Source: Methylicorpusculum oleiharenae
GTDB taxonomy: Bacteria; Pseudomonadota; Gammaproteobacteria; Methylococcales; Methylomonadaceae
DNA: 64,000 nucleotides
Assembly: GCF_009828925.2 (NCBI RefSeq)
Contig: NZ_WUTY02000001.1
Location: 1 to 64,000, forward strand
Reading direction: 5' to 3'
Both the position numbers and the translations under genes were made by a program. Numbering within the stretch: position 1 is the first letter of the stretch; every line of letters begins with the position of its first letter. Below are positions 9,841 through 20,271 of this stretch, piece after piece. Below the pieces are notes generated by a model. It did not search any database. It saw only the letters and a list, made by a program, of their open reading frames with translations, and was not told the origin of the DNA.

Positions 9841-11909
9841 CAATCTCTGACCCACTCAGCTTCCAGCAGACTAGGACTGTGCGGAGTTTCGGTCAACGGT
9901 AAACCCGGTTTACCCATCATATGGCGCACCGCAACCCGGAGCATGTCAAATACGATCAACCACAACAGCGCAACAAAAAACAGCGTAATGTAGGCATCCA
10001 GATGCAAATTAAAGATCAGCTGCGGCGCAATTTTGGCTTTTTCGACCGGTAGTGATCCTGCTGCCAGTTTCGAAGATAAATCATGTGCTGCCGCAAAAAA
10101 TCCGATACGCACATCGCTGCTGGTCAATTTTTCCCAGGCTGCGGTGCTGGTGATAATAATCAGCCAAACCAGCGGCAATCCGGTAACCCAGGCTTTGTTC
10201 AACTTACCCGATTTGATCAGAATCCCGGTTGCCACCGATAATGCAATCGCGGCCAGCATTTGATTGGCAATGCCGAACAACGGCCACAAAATATTAACCC
10301 CACCGTTAGGATCAATGACGCCAATATATAGAAAATAACCCCAAGCCGAGACCACCAACGCGCTGCTCAAAATCACCGACGGCGTCCAGGACGTTTCGCC
10401 CATTTTCGGCCAGATATTGCCCAGCATGTCTTGCAACATAAAGCGCCCGACCCGCGTACCGGCGTCCAGTGTGGTCAGTATGAAAATAGCCTCGAACATG
10501 ATCGCAAAGTGATACCACATGGCCAGCAACCCATTCCCGAAAGCGCTGCCGAAAATACTCGCCATACCGACAGCCAGGGATGGCGCACCGCCGGTTCGAG
10601 CAAATAAGGTGGCCTCACCCATTTGCTGCGCCAACGTCTGCATCTGTTCTACAGTCACGGGATACCCCCAGGCACTGATGGTCGCCACAGCCGTGGCGGG
10701 ATCCGCACCCACCGCGCCGGCAGCGCTATTGATCGCAAAAAACACGCCCGGATCCAACACAGTCGCAGCAATCATCGCCATCATCGCGACCATGGATTCC
10801 AGCAGCATGCCGCCGTAGCCTATCATTCGAATATCCCGTTCGTTGCTCAGCAATTTCGGCGTGGTGCCGGAAGAAATCAAGGCATGAAACCCCGAAATCG
10901 CGCCACAAGCGATGGTAATGAATACAAACGGAAACAACTTGCCGCCAAATATGGGCCCTGTGCCATCTATGAATTGCGTCAACGCCGGCATTTTCACTTC
11001 CGGCATCAAAAATAAAATCGCAACAGCTAATAGGGTGATCGTGCCCAGCTTCATGTACGTCGACAAATAATCACGCGGCGCCAACAACAGCCATACGGGC
11101 AGAATAGCGGCGGCAAAACCGTACGCCATCACCCACCATGCCAGAGTCAGGCCTTCATGATCAAACCAGCCGCGCAACGACGGCTGATCATCCAGCCACC
11201 CGCCCCCCACAACGGACAGCAACAATAAAGCCACACCCAAAGCCGAAGCTTCCAATACTTGGCCAGGGCGTAAATGGCGCATGTAGACTCCGACGATCAT
11301 CGCAATCGGTATCGTAGCGGCAACGGTAAATGTCGCCCACGGGCTGTGTTTCATGGCGTTAACCACCACTAAACCCAATACTGCAATCAAGATCACCATG
11401 ATGGCGAATGTAGCAAGCAAGGCCGCCGAACCGCCCAGCGCACCCAGTTCATCCCGTGCCATTTGCCCCAGACTTTTCGCATCGCGGCGCGTCGATAAAA
11501 ACAAAATCACCATATCCTGCACACAACCGCCCAGCACCGCGCCGAACAATAACCATAACGTACCCGGCAAATAACCGAACTGTGCCGCTAAGGTGGGACC
11601 AACCAAGGGCCCGGGGCCGGCGATCGCCGCAAAGTGATGACCAAAGACGATCCATTTGTTGGTGGGTAAAAAGTCATGCCCATTATTAAGTCGCTCGGCC
11701 GGTGTCGCCCGCGTCTCATCAACGACCAGAACTCCAGCGGCAATCCAGGCCGCATAAAAGCGATACGCCAGACTGTATACACAGACCGCAGCAGTAATAA
11801 ACCATAAGGCATTGATGCTCTCACCCCGGTTCAACGCGATGCCTCCGACTGCAGAAGCGCCCAACACAGCAATTAAAATCCAGATAATAGTCTTTGTTAA
11901 ATGAGTCAT
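9840..11909 (-). CDS. cstA: Carbon starvation protein A / pyruvate-type transporter
   Basis: 689-residue polytopic membrane protein of the CstA family, which imports pyruvate or peptides during carbon limitation. Family segments NGHDFLPTNKWIVFGHHFAAIAGPGPLVGP and GCVQDM are visible near residues 75-140. About 15-17 hydrophobic helices can be counted, with the last ending just before the polar C-terminal tail. It is translationally coupled to ybdD. No BtsSR-type sensor genes are adjacent, and the start has only a weak ribosome binding site. Confidence 0.93.
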   Translation of the reverse strand: MTHLTKTIIWILIAVLGASAVGGIALNRGESINALWFITAAVCVYSLAYRFYAAWIAAGVLVVDETRATPAERLNNGHDFLPTNKWIVFGHHFAAIAGPGPLVGPTLAAQFGYLPGTLWLLFGAVLGGCVQDMVILFLSTRRDAKSLGQMARDELGALGGSAALLATFAIMVILIAVLGLVVVNAMKHSPWATFTVAATIPIAMIVGVYMRHLRPGQVLEASALGVALLLLSVVGGGWLDDQPSLRGWFDHEGLTLAWWVMAYGFAAAILPVWLLLAPRDYLSTYMKLGTITLLAVAILFLMPEVKMPALTQFIDGTGPIFGGKLFPFVFITIACGAISGFHALISSGTTPKLLSNERDIRMIGYGGMLLESMVAMMAMIAATVLDPGVFFAINSAAGAVGADPATAVATISAWGYPVTVEQMQTLAQQMGEATLFARTGGAPSLAVGMASIFGSAFGNGLLAMWYHFAIMFEAIFILTTLDAGTRVGRFMLQDMLGNIWPKMGETSWTPSVILSSALVVSAWGYFLYIGVIDPNGGVNILWPLFGIANQMLAAIALSVATGILIKSGKLNKAWVTGLPLVWLIIITSTAAWEKLTSSDVRIGFFAAAHDLSSKLAAGSLPVEKAKIAPQLIFNLHLDAYITLFFVALLWLIVFDMLRVAVRHMMGKPGLPLTETPHSPSLLEAEWVRD

Positions 11910-12012
11910 GATAAATAAAGTCAGCTAGTTTGGTTTGGCCTTGATGGCCTAATATGCAGTTACCCAGCATCGAAAACAAGATAATTTCTTAACTTCAAAC
12001 GCGACCCTGAGC

Positions 12013-12508
12013 TTAAATGAAGGCGCCATCCTTCTGAATATCAGCCACGATACCAGCGAAGGGGGTTCTGATAGCATAGGCTGTGGTGGCGACGGCAGGG
12101 ACGTTACCCTTACCCCAATGCTTTGCGATTATTAATCCGTTGCGATGGTGGAGCGATGCCGCTAATCGGCAGGCATTCAAAGCAGCCTGGCTAGCCTTGG
12201 ACGACTGTTTGGGCATTGAAATCAGCATTGCGCATTATCCGCCGTATTGATCAAAGCACAATCCCAGTGAGCATTGCTTGTTTCCATCTATCACCCGTGC
12301 CTGTCAAGGCGTGGTATTTCATACAGTCGAGATTGCGCGGTATATGGAAAAAGCCAAGGCCCACACGGGACTAAAAGTCACTGTGGCTATTTTAGCGGGC
12401 ACCTATGAAACGGGGAAGCAATGCGCTGCCTATTTAATCCAAAACAGGCGCATCGTGTTTGATGATTTTTTACCCCGCTGGAATTACCGGGCTCTGCCTC
12501 ACGGCTGA
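12013..12508 (+). pseudogene. ISAzo13-family transposase remnant (3' part)
   Basis: The 3' half of the same transposase family as the copy at 48669-49721, and clearly similar to it in DNA from about 12070 to 12540. The reading frame is broken: a TGA falls inside the PPY-SKHNP segment near 12246-12250, and the upstream part needs another frame. Recognisable pieces are HDTSE, CQGVVFHTVEIA, GTYETGKQCAAY and FLPRWNYRALPHG. The N-terminal half is absent; a cstA promoter region abuts it instead. Confidence 0.75.
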
Positions 12509-12539
12509 CTATATCGGGAAGTTATTTTTGGCAGAATCC

Positions 12540-12779
12540 TCAGCGAACGACGCAGCAAAAACTGATGATTCGGAAAAGAAGATGGCCTGGTATCTGAAAA
12601 CCAAAAAAGGGAAGGCTCGCTATGCCAAGCGTAAATCGACTGTAGAACCGGTGTTTGGCATTATCAAACAGGTTAAGGGCGTCCGCCAATTCTCACTACG
12701 GGGACTTGTGCTGTTAAGTGTTGACAAATTGAAGCAACCTGGGGAGTTTTCAATGGACTTTATGGCCGAAATTGGGTGA
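12540..12779 (+). pseudogene. IS1182-type transposase C-terminal fragment
   Basis: About 55 recognisable codons carry KGKARYAKRKSTVEPVFGIIK and FSLRGL, the C-terminal hallmark (including the catalytic Glu) of IS1182-like DDE transposases. After FSLRGL (about 12707) the sequence departs from the family. It follows directly on the ISAzo13 remnant, so two different elements have decayed at the same spot. Confidence 0.65.
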
Positions 12780-12929
12780 GGGTATTTAATTAGCGGCGAG
12801 AATATCAGCTCAATCACATTACCCTTGAGTTCCCTACGTCTCGGTTGAATTTTTTGATCCAGATATGCAAGCATTTTATCCATCAGCTGGTTTCGTCCAT
12901 ACTTTGCCGCACAAAGGAAGCCCACAAAG

Positions 12930-14792
12930 TTAATCCTTTGCCCGTCGTATCATTTTCTCGCAATCAATGTTTTGAACCTCGCCTATATCAAAGGGTGGGA
13001 GCAGCATGAGAGTAGATAAAGGATTAAGTGAAAATTTTGGTTTTAAGATAGTACCGGAAAAATTTAAGGTTGACCGAAGGGTCAGCGGACTAAAGTCACG
13101 AGGGTAAGGAGTAATAGCAAGATCAAAGGTTTCGTTTTTGAATGACAAATAGCCATTTCCATGAACCACACTATCCAGGGTATTGAGCAATAAAGTTTTT
13201 GAATGGGCAATCCCGTCTTTAATATCGACATCGACAACGGCGCAAAGGATAGGAATTTGGGTATCTCCAACGATATAGTAGCCAAGCGCTTGGGCAATAT
13301 CCAAGCCTATCAACTCAACAATCAAAGCACTTATTTTGCCATCGACCTGCACTAAATAGGCTTCTCCATTAGAGCTTGAAAGTATATCTTTAAGCGTATT
13401 GCCAGACCCTTTTAATGTCAATTTACCGTTAATTTTGCCCAACGTTTTCTGAATATCATTAATTTTCCTGATAAGCCTGCTTAAAGAAAGGTCAATCACA
13501 TGAATTTGAATGTCGACCTCTGCCGGGTTTATCGTTGCATAGGCTGACATCCAAAGATTCACCCGGCCCTCGTCAATTCCGAACGTGACGGGTTCGAACT
13601 TCAATACACCGTTGTTAAGAGATAATTGACCGTCAAAGTTGGTTATGGGAACTGCTTTGTTAATAATATTCGTGGCACGAAGTCGGGCCTTACCATTGGC
13701 GGCACGAAGTTGTTTTAGGTCGAAATGATGATCAGCTATCAATGAATCATTTTGAGTAATACTTTGATCTTGATGGTTAGGTTCGCCCCCAATAAATCCG
13801 CTTAAATCTGCAAGATCCAGCGTTTTGGCGAACAAATCCATAGTGAAATACAAGGGTTCAAGTTTTGGATTAACTAGAACTGTTCCTTGCAAATCAGTTT
13901 GACCAATCTCTCCTTCTAAATGATCAAAACGCCAAGTGCTATCATGATGACTTAAATTACCCGTTATTTTATAGGCTGAGCTGGGCGGTAAAGGGAGGCC
14001 GGTTAGAGGAAATAATTCAGCAAGATCAGGCCCTTTGATTGAGAGGTTAAGCGTTGGATCGGCCACTTGCAGAGGCTGAATCACTGTGCCGCGAATGGCT
14101 ATTTCAGTTTGACCAAAAGCCATATTCAGCTTGACAGGGTAAGGGTTCTTTTCTGAGCGCAATTCTGAGTATGAACCTGCAGAAGCCTGCAGATTGAGTG
14201 TTTTGTGTTGATAACTTCCCTTACTCTCAATGATAATCGGCTGTTGCCAGCCACCAGAGCCTTTTAAGGAATCGATATCCCCTTCGAAATTCATATCACG
14301 GATTTCATCATAATAATGAAATATTCCAGAACTAATACGCAGGTTCTCGAAAATAACGGGTACATCAAGATCGTTTGAATCAGCTTCCCGGTCAGTAAAC
14401 TGCCAGTTTGAATCGCCTTTCTTATTTTTTAATAAGAATAACTCCGGCTTGTTAATGTTTAAATCATTTATGAAGATCTCACCGTGAAATAGTTTCGGTA
14501 GTGAAATTTGCAATAACAATTGATTAATTGTTGCAACATTTTCCGGCCTCGGCCAAGCCTTATTTTTGATCGAAATGTGATTAAGCGTCAGTTTAGGTTG
14601 CCAGCCGATTTCCAGGAGAGTTGTGCCTTTTATATCAAGTTTTAGTCTTTCAGTATTAACGAGAGCCTCAATAAACCAGACCCTGAAGTTATTGGAATAG
14701 GCAAAACTTAGTAGAATACTTCCGAAGGCTAAGAATCCTATCAGGAGGATAACTAAAAATAAACGGATTAGGATTTTCAGTTTGAAGTTCAT
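12930..14792 (-). CDS. AsmA-family inner-membrane protein
   Basis: 620 residues. One N-terminal membrane helix (about 10-32) anchors a large periplasmic domain. It has the AsmA-type start (FIEALVNTERLKLDIKG) and the C-terminal AsmA-2-like repeat region with KGSGNTLKDILSSSNGEAYL (about 465-485). The family is tied to lipid transport between envelope membranes and outer-membrane quality. The N-terminal part (DLNINKPELFLLKNKKGDSNW) is typical. It is a single-gene unit between transposon debris and a regulator. Confidence 0.82.
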   Translation of the reverse strand: MNFKLKILIRLFLVILLIGFLAFGSILLSFAYSNNFRVWFIEALVNTERLKLDIKGTTLLEIGWQPKLTLNHISIKNKAWPRPENVATINQLLLQISLPKLFHGEIFINDLNINKPELFLLKNKKGDSNWQFTDREADSNDLDVPVIFENLRISSGIFHYYDEIRDMNFEGDIDSLKGSGGWQQPIIIESKGSYQHKTLNLQASAGSYSELRSEKNPYPVKLNMAFGQTEIAIRGTVIQPLQVADPTLNLSIKGPDLAELFPLTGLPLPPSSAYKITGNLSHHDSTWRFDHLEGEIGQTDLQGTVLVNPKLEPLYFTMDLFAKTLDLADLSGFIGGEPNHQDQSITQNDSLIADHHFDLKQLRAANGKARLRATNIINKAVPITNFDGQLSLNNGVLKFEPVTFGIDEGRVNLWMSAYATINPAEVDIQIHVIDLSLSRLIRKINDIQKTLGKINGKLTLKGSGNTLKDILSSSNGEAYLVQVDGKISALIVELIGLDIAQALGYYIVGDTQIPILCAVVDVDIKDGIAHSKTLLLNTLDSVVHGNGYLSFKNETFDLAITPYPRDFSPLTLRSTLNFSGTILKPKFSLNPLSTLMLLPPFDIGEVQNIDCEKMIRRAKD

Positions 14793-14841
14793 TCTTCGAT
14801 TATTTTGCTTGGCGCGCTTAAACAGTTTTTATGACTGCACG

Positions 14842-14855
14842 GGTTCTGTTGCAAA
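14842..14855 (+). mobile_element. Possible IS6-family terminal repeat remnant
   Basis: GGTTCTGTTGCAAA, the recalled end consensus of IS6/IS26-type elements. No matching opposite end or transposase frame was found nearby, so this is at most a scar of a lost copy. Confidence 0.3.
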
Positions 14856-15368
14856 TTTTCATAAGTTGAAAAGCTGCACTTATCGGTCGACACAGGGGTA
14901 TGTTTTAACAAACACCACCAAAGCCTTATAGGATTTTACGAAAATACAAAGCCCAAAAGAGATTGAATTAATTATCGGCTCCCCAATTTTAGTCCTGAAA
15001 AACAGGTCTATTTTTTGGGAATTAAAATGAGGCTCAAATCCGCGTCTTCTATAGTGATTCAAAGAAATCTAAGTGACAATTCTGTCGTTTGTTTAAGCTC
15101 ACCCTGAGTTGGTGTTTGCAGGTCATTTGATCGAAAATTTGCTTATTACCAGTTGCCTTTTTTGAGTAATTTCAACTGGTGGTGTTGGTCTTGATGGGTG
15201 TATTTGTACTCGAGGGATACATAAATTCTAAAGAAGATACTTATCCAATTTTTCAATAGCTTACTAACAATAGTAAAAATCAATATTTTCAGCTGTAAGC
15301 TACGAATACCAATACATACAGTGAAGGCTTAAGACAAACCGTTCTTTTTGTGATTAACCCCGTTACTT
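14856..15368. other. 513-bp stretch without identifiable genes
   Basis: AT-rich. The only frame of note is 60 codons on the minus strand, without family features or a ribosome binding site. The part before 15368 holds the 3' flank of the Crp-family gene; no clear terminator was seen. Confidence 0.5.
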
Positions 15369-16175
15369 TTATTTTCGGTTGCTTGTGAGCAAGCGTTCAT
15401 ACTCATCTTTAACCACCGCATAACACTCACACACTCGCATTTCAAGTTCGCGGCGTTTCAACACTGTAATTTGGCCACGTGCACCTACAATCAACTTATC
15501 AGATTCTAACTGACCAAGAACTTGGGTCACGCTTGCCCGGCGTATACCCAATAATTGCCCAATTCTAGCGTGCGTTATTACTACTTTGTTGTCATTTAAT
15601 CTATCCAGAGTCATCAACAGCCATCGGCAAATTTGCTGATCCAGATTATGATGCTGGTTGCAAACTGCAACTAGAGATGTCTGAGCCAGTAACCCCTGCG
15701 TATATAGCAGGGCTAGATGTTGCAGTTTACCCCCTAACGAGAATTCTTGTTTCATCACTTTCCGGCTGAGTCGATAAGCATGACCTACACTTTGAACTTC
15801 TGTGCTAGTAGGCAAGCTCTCCCCACCCATAAAAATGGATATGCCAACTATACCCTCGTTACCAACAAGAGCGGTTGCACTTGTGGAACCGTCCTCCAGA
15901 GAGTAGACCATCGAAACAATGCCAGAGATAGGGAAATGCACAAATTTTACATGGTCACCTGACTCGGACATCGTCAATCCCAATGGTAACTCAACGAGCT
16001 TAAGATCGGATGCCACACGGTTATAATCAGTGGCAGGAAGGGCTGCTATTATGAAGTTTTGCTTAGGGTCTGGGGGCGAATCATTTGTTATTATCGTTTG
16101 TGGCATATTTTGAATATCCAAGTATGAAAAATTGTTAAATTGGATTAACTCAGACCATGACAGTATATTATTCAT
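15369..16175 (-). CDS. Crp/Fnr-family transcriptional regulator
   Basis: 268 residues: a cyclic-nucleotide-binding-like beta barrel (about 40-165; LPLGLTMSESGDHVKFVHFPISGIVSMV) and a C-terminal winged helix (about 190-255) with recognition region RIGQLLGIRRASVTQVLGQLE. No Fnr-type Cys cluster is present, so it is not an oxygen-sensing Fe-S member; ligand unknown. Members with this GNEGIVGISIFMGGE segment often repress or activate local stress or exopolysaccharide genes. An internal ATG at residue 24 (16106) is an alternative start. It stands alone, with 450 bp of empty sequence ahead of it. Confidence 0.85.
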   Translation of the reverse strand: MNNILSWSELIQFNNFSYLDIQNMPQTIITNDSPPDPKQNFIIAALPATDYNRVASDLKLVELPLGLTMSESGDHVKFVHFPISGIVSMVYSLEDGSTSATALVGNEGIVGISIFMGGESLPTSTEVQSVGHAYRLSRKVMKQEFSLGGKLQHLALLYTQGLLAQTSLVAVCNQHHNLDQQICRWLLMTLDRLNDNKVVITHARIGQLLGIRRASVTQVLGQLESDKLIVGARGQITVLKRRELEMRVCECYAVVKDEYERLLTSNRK

Positions 16176-16633
16176 ACTATTTGGGCTAGAGAAACTTTTC
16201 TTTGACTCTCGTTCTGGTCAGCAAATGTGGATTTACCCATAAATTGAGTCTGATCGCCGACGTCAGTTTTTAGCTATTTCTCCTCTTGCAGCATTCCATG
16301 AACTATCCGGACACAGAGGATTATTAGATCAGATCAATTTGCCAGTTCAGGAAAGCAGAACAAAGGTGTAACGATTTACCCTTGAAATTCATACCGAATA
16401 GCCCGGAATCAGCAGGCAAGGCTTAGTTGGGAACAGACCATATTCACTATTCGCAAACGGTCTGACCGATGTAGCATGTTATGCGGTGCAACTTGTAGGC
16501 GTTGGTCGAGATTTAGCTTAATCCACCCATCTCTATCTCTTCGGCAAGAAGTCCGATTCAGAGAAGTTCGAATGCGGATTCAATAGCATTCACCTATCAA
16601 TGCAAAGGCGACTGAACAGTGCTTCAGAATGTC
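16176..16633. other. 458-bp stretch without identifiable genes
   Basis: Lies between the Crp-family gene start and the end of the GGDEF-EAL gene. I see no gene, repeat or clear terminator. It should contain the promoter of the Crp-family gene. Confidence 0.5.
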
Positions 16634-19489
16634 TTAACGATGTCTGAGCAAACTTTCAAATTGCTCAATTGAAACAGGTTTGCCGAATAGAAATCCTTGA
16701 AAATGGTTGCAACCATGAATAGCTAAAAAATCGCGCTGCTCTGTAGTTTCTACACCTTCTGCAATCACTTCTAGCCCCATGCTTTGCGCCAAGGCTACGA
16801 TAGTGCGCGCGATAGCTGCATCGTTGGGGTCGGTCAATAAATCGCGGACAAAACCTTGGTCAATTTTTAATTGCTCCAGCGGCAATCTCTTTAGGTAAGA
16901 CAATGAAGAGTAGCCTGTGCCGAAATCATCTAACGAAAAACTCACGCCTATACCTTTCAGTAGATTCATCTTGCTAATGACATCTTCAACGTTGTCCACT
17001 AAAAGACTTTCAGTTAACTCCAGTTTGAGCTTGCCGGGGTCTGCGCCTGTGCGATCAAGCAACTCCTGTACTTGTTTGGCAAAGTCTTCCTGACGAAATT
17101 GATGAACGCTAACATTGACGGCAATCCGTAAATGTCGGGTAGCCTGCGTACTAGCCCAAGTCACCAACTGTAGGCATGCTGATTCCAATACCCATTGCCC
17201 AATGGCTAGTATTAAACCCGTCTCTTCGGCTAAAGGGATGAATTCCGCGGGAGAGACCATTCCGCGTTCAGGATGCGACCACCGAATGAGTGCTTCCGCA
17301 CTTACGACATGATCGCCCCCATCGACTTGTGCTTGGTAATAGAGCACGAATTGTCGGCTAAGAATGGCCTGACGTAAGTCGTTTTCTAGCGCGCTCCTTC
17401 GATTCAAACTGTCCTGCATGTTTTGATCGAAAAAACGCAGGGTATTTCTCCCGGCCGCTTTTGCTTGATACATCGCTATGTCGGCTTGTTTCATTAGACT
17501 CTCTACTGGAAGGCCATGGCCTTTGAACAATGCAAAGCCGATACTGGGTGTACTTAAATATTCGTGACCATCCAGTATGTAAGGTATGCACAGAGTCGTT
17601 AGAATTTTTTTACCGATTGATTCGCTTTGGACAGCGGCCTCGTCAGGCAAAGCACTCAAGTTCTCCAATATGATTACAAACTCATCTCCGCCTATGCGGG
17701 CAACCGTATCGCCTTCTCGACCACTCACCAACAGGCGTTGAGCGACTTGTTGCAGCAGTAAGTCGCCAATATGGTGACCCAACGTATCATTCAGGGTCTT
17801 GAAATTGTCCAGATCGATAAACAGCAACGCTCCATGTAAACCGCTGCGCCCACTGTTGGCAAAGGCTTGTTTTAATCGATCAAGTAACATTGTCCGATTG
17901 GGAAGCTGGGTGAGTTGGTCGTAATAGGCGAGCTGTTTGATTTTGTCTTCGCTATATTTACGCTGTGTAATGTCATTGAGAGTAGCAATATAGTTGGTAA
18001 TTTTGCCCCACTCATTTTTTACGGCGGTAATCGTCAACGATTCAGGATAGGTTTCGCCATTCTTGCGCCGATTCCAGATTTCCCCTTGCCAACTTCCGGA
18101 GAGAGCGATTTTGCTCCACATTTCCTGATAAAACTCAGCATTGTGAAGCCCCGATTTTAATATACGTGGTGTTTGGCCTATCACTTCTTCCGGCAGATAG
18201 CCGGTAGTTTGAGTGAAAGCTTGATTGACCTGCAAGATAAGGCTATCAGCGTCGGTTATCACCATGCCCTCGTGAGCTTCAAAAGCCGTGGCGGCTATTC
18301 TCAACTGATGTTCCGATTGCTTGCGCGCAGTAATATCTTGATGTTCCGATACCCACACCAGTCCGAATTCGGGATGATCAAAGGTGGTAACACAGGCATA
18401 ACACCAGAAAAGGCTGCCGTCTTTTTTGACATTATGCACCTCGCCACACCAGACGCCTGTCCTCTCAAGTACTGAGATTATTGAATCATGTGTTGGTGGA
18501 TGACTATCGATACTTGGAGGATTAACTACGCTGACATGCTTTCCGAGAAGTTCCCCAGGCTCATAACCAAACATGTGCTCAAACCGGGGGTTGGCAAAAA
18601 CAATGGTTTGGTCAGTAGTTCTAATCAAATAAATTCCTTCCGCCAGATTGTTTAAAATTTGGCTATGGAAGCGCAGCATGTTTTCTACCTGTTTGCGCGC
18701 AGTGATGTCCTCGAATATTGTTACAAATTGCCCAGGCCCAGGTGTGGAAACATGAATCAGAAAAAGTTTCTGTAAAGGCAAGAAGTAGTGTTCAAATGAA
18801 GTGCCAATTTTTGTGCGCTCAACCTGAGCATAGACATCAATAAAAGGTGGCTCCCCTGTTCCGTAAACCTCTGAAGCTAATCGGTTAACGATGCGCTGCT
18901 TGGCCAGTCCAGTTTGCTTTTCATAGGCAGGATTGATTTCGAGGATCAGATAATCTTTAGGCTCTCCGGATATGTCATAGATAAGTTGATGTAACGCAAC
19001 CCCCTCTAACATCGTGGAGAACAAGGAGGCAAACCGCAGCTCGCTTTCCTTTTGCTTCAGCTGTGCATTTTTTAGTTCTGATATATCCTCAAATATTGAG
19101 TAAACACCCATTACAGAGTCATTGGCTTCGTCTCTGATCGGTATGGAATTAATGTTGATCCAGTTAACATCTTGCCGTTGGGGATTAAAAACCCCCATCA
19201 CAACATGAAGAACGGCAGTTCCCGTTCGGAGTGTCACCATGGCAGGATGATCTGATCCGGGAAACAGCGAACCATCCTCATGGATAGCATGCCAACAAGG
19301 ATCCATGGATGTGATACCACGCAGTAGATCGAAGGACAGTCCAAGAATCTTCTCGGCCGCAGGGTTGGCTGAAAGGATTTGGCCTTGTAAATTTTGATAA
19401 ACGATACCGAATGGGAGCGAATCAAATAACAAACCACTATGGGGGTAACTGGGCTTTAAACGGCTGCTTGAGGTAGGGTATGCTCCCAT
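16634..19489 (-). CDS. PAS-rich GGDEF-EAL cyclic-di-GMP enzyme
   Basis: 951 residues from the ATG at 19489, which has GGAGAAG seven bases upstream; the frame stays open 11 codons further. Order: PAS (about 20-140), PAS (about 150-265), PAS (about 275-395), PAS (about 400-515), GGDEF (about 525-690), EAL (about 705-950). The cyclase motif GGDEF is intact and is preceded five residues earlier by REGD, an RxxD inhibitory site. The phosphodiesterase motifs EAL, NVSVHQF and DDFGTGYSSL are also intact, so both activities are possible. No membrane helix is evident, so it is probably a cytoplasmic sensor. Ligands of the PAS domains are unknown. Confidence 0.92.
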   Translation of the reverse strand: MGAYPTSSSRLKPSYPHSGLLFDSLPFGIVYQNLQGQILSANPAAEKILGLSFDLLRGITSMDPCWHAIHEDGSLFPGSDHPAMVTLRTGTAVLHVVMGVFNPQRQDVNWININSIPIRDEANDSVMGVYSIFEDISELKNAQLKQKESELRFASLFSTMLEGVALHQLIYDISGEPKDYLILEINPAYEKQTGLAKQRIVNRLASEVYGTGEPPFIDVYAQVERTKIGTSFEHYFLPLQKLFLIHVSTPGPGQFVTIFEDITARKQVENMLRFHSQILNNLAEGIYLIRTTDQTIVFANPRFEHMFGYEPGELLGKHVSVVNPPSIDSHPPTHDSIISVLERTGVWCGEVHNVKKDGSLFWCYACVTTFDHPEFGLVWVSEHQDITARKQSEHQLRIAATAFEAHEGMVITDADSLILQVNQAFTQTTGYLPEEVIGQTPRILKSGLHNAEFYQEMWSKIALSGSWQGEIWNRRKNGETYPESLTITAVKNEWGKITNYIATLNDITQRKYSEDKIKQLAYYDQLTQLPNRTMLLDRLKQAFANSGRSGLHGALLFIDLDNFKTLNDTLGHHIGDLLLQQVAQRLLVSGREGDTVARIGGDEFVIILENLSALPDEAAVQSESIGKKILTTLCIPYILDGHEYLSTPSIGFALFKGHGLPVESLMKQADIAMYQAKAAGRNTLRFFDQNMQDSLNRRSALENDLRQAILSRQFVLYYQAQVDGGDHVVSAEALIRWSHPERGMVSPAEFIPLAEETGLILAIGQWVLESACLQLVTWASTQATRHLRIAVNVSVHQFRQEDFAKQVQELLDRTGADPGKLKLELTESLLVDNVEDVISKMNLLKGIGVSFSLDDFGTGYSSLSYLKRLPLEQLKIDQGFVRDLLTDPNDAAIARTIVALAQSMGLEVIAEGVETTEQRDFLAIHGCNHFQGFLFGKPVSIEQFESLLRHR

Positions 19490-19554
19490 AGCGTTACTTC
19501 TCCACCAATTTTTTAAAATCAAAAAAGTATCTACTCACCGCGTCCCATTTTTTA

Positions 19555-19653
19555 GTGTGTAGATGCTTGATTTCAAAGGACGCATAAATACGCCTCTGCA
19601 GCTCACTGCAACATCCCTGTTGCCGAAGCCTTTACAATCAACCCCCTACACCC
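19555..19653. repeat. 99-bp palindromic element, copy 2
   Basis: Second copy of the element at 9480-9578. The reverse complement of its core matches copy 1 at roughly 88% by eye. Ends are GTGTGTAGATGCTTGATT (19555-19572) and AATCAACCCCCTACACCC (19636-19653). The sequences outside the ends, TTTTAGT on the left and AAGCG-GCGAGTAGTTAC on the right, match those of copy 1 in the same direction. It lies just upstream of the GGDEF-EAL gene start. Confidence 0.75.
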
Positions 19654-20271
19654 TCTATTCCAAGCGGCGAGTAGTTACCAAAAATATATCTTGAAGTTGA
19701 ATAATAACTTGATTGAATGGGGGGCGTACATAAAAGTATTGTTGTCATCAAAGGGCTGCTTTGCAAACTATACGGGCGGGGCATATTGGCTTCAATTGGG
19801 GTGATCGACTTTTAGTCGGGTGAAGCGATGATAATGTCAATTTGCTCGCCGAATACCGGACATCCGACTGGGTCACTGGATGCCTTAACCCTTAAAATTG
19901 AATAGTGCCCTCAACCGGCGAAGGTGAGGTCGCCAATGGCTGCTTTGTAGCCCTCCAGTTCGCAGAATCTGGATTTGGCTGACCGGTTTGGAGAAACGCG
20001 ACCGGCAGTCTTGGGTCGGTTGAACTCAGCGACGACTTGCCGCTTTCAGGAGTCGGATTTTCATTGACCGCTTTCCGGCGATAAATCTGAAGAGAAGACG
20101 GCCACCTGGCGACCCCTAAGAGACAGTGGAGCCCTATTTCCGAATAGCAAGTTTTGCACGAAATGCTGCCAGTCAATTCTAACGATTCAACCGACACTAC
20201 AAAACACTTGGAGCCTTTTGGGGAGATGCAGTTTTAAATAATCAGATTAATGGGGCTATCAGTTTTATAAC
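19654..20271. other. 618-bp stretch without a supported gene
   Basis: A 101-codon minus-strand frame (19892-20197) is rich in Pro, Ser and Gly and ends without any domain; its style is that of a dispersed non-coding repeat rather than a protein. No ribosome binding site was seen, and I leave it uncalled. Confidence 0.45.

Noticed and set aside
14842-14855. A complete IS6-family element
   Set aside because: Only one possible end is present; no transposase or opposite end found.
19892-20197. 101-codon minus-strand frame rich in Pro and Ser
   Set aside because: Reads like translated non-coding repeat; no start signal and no family.
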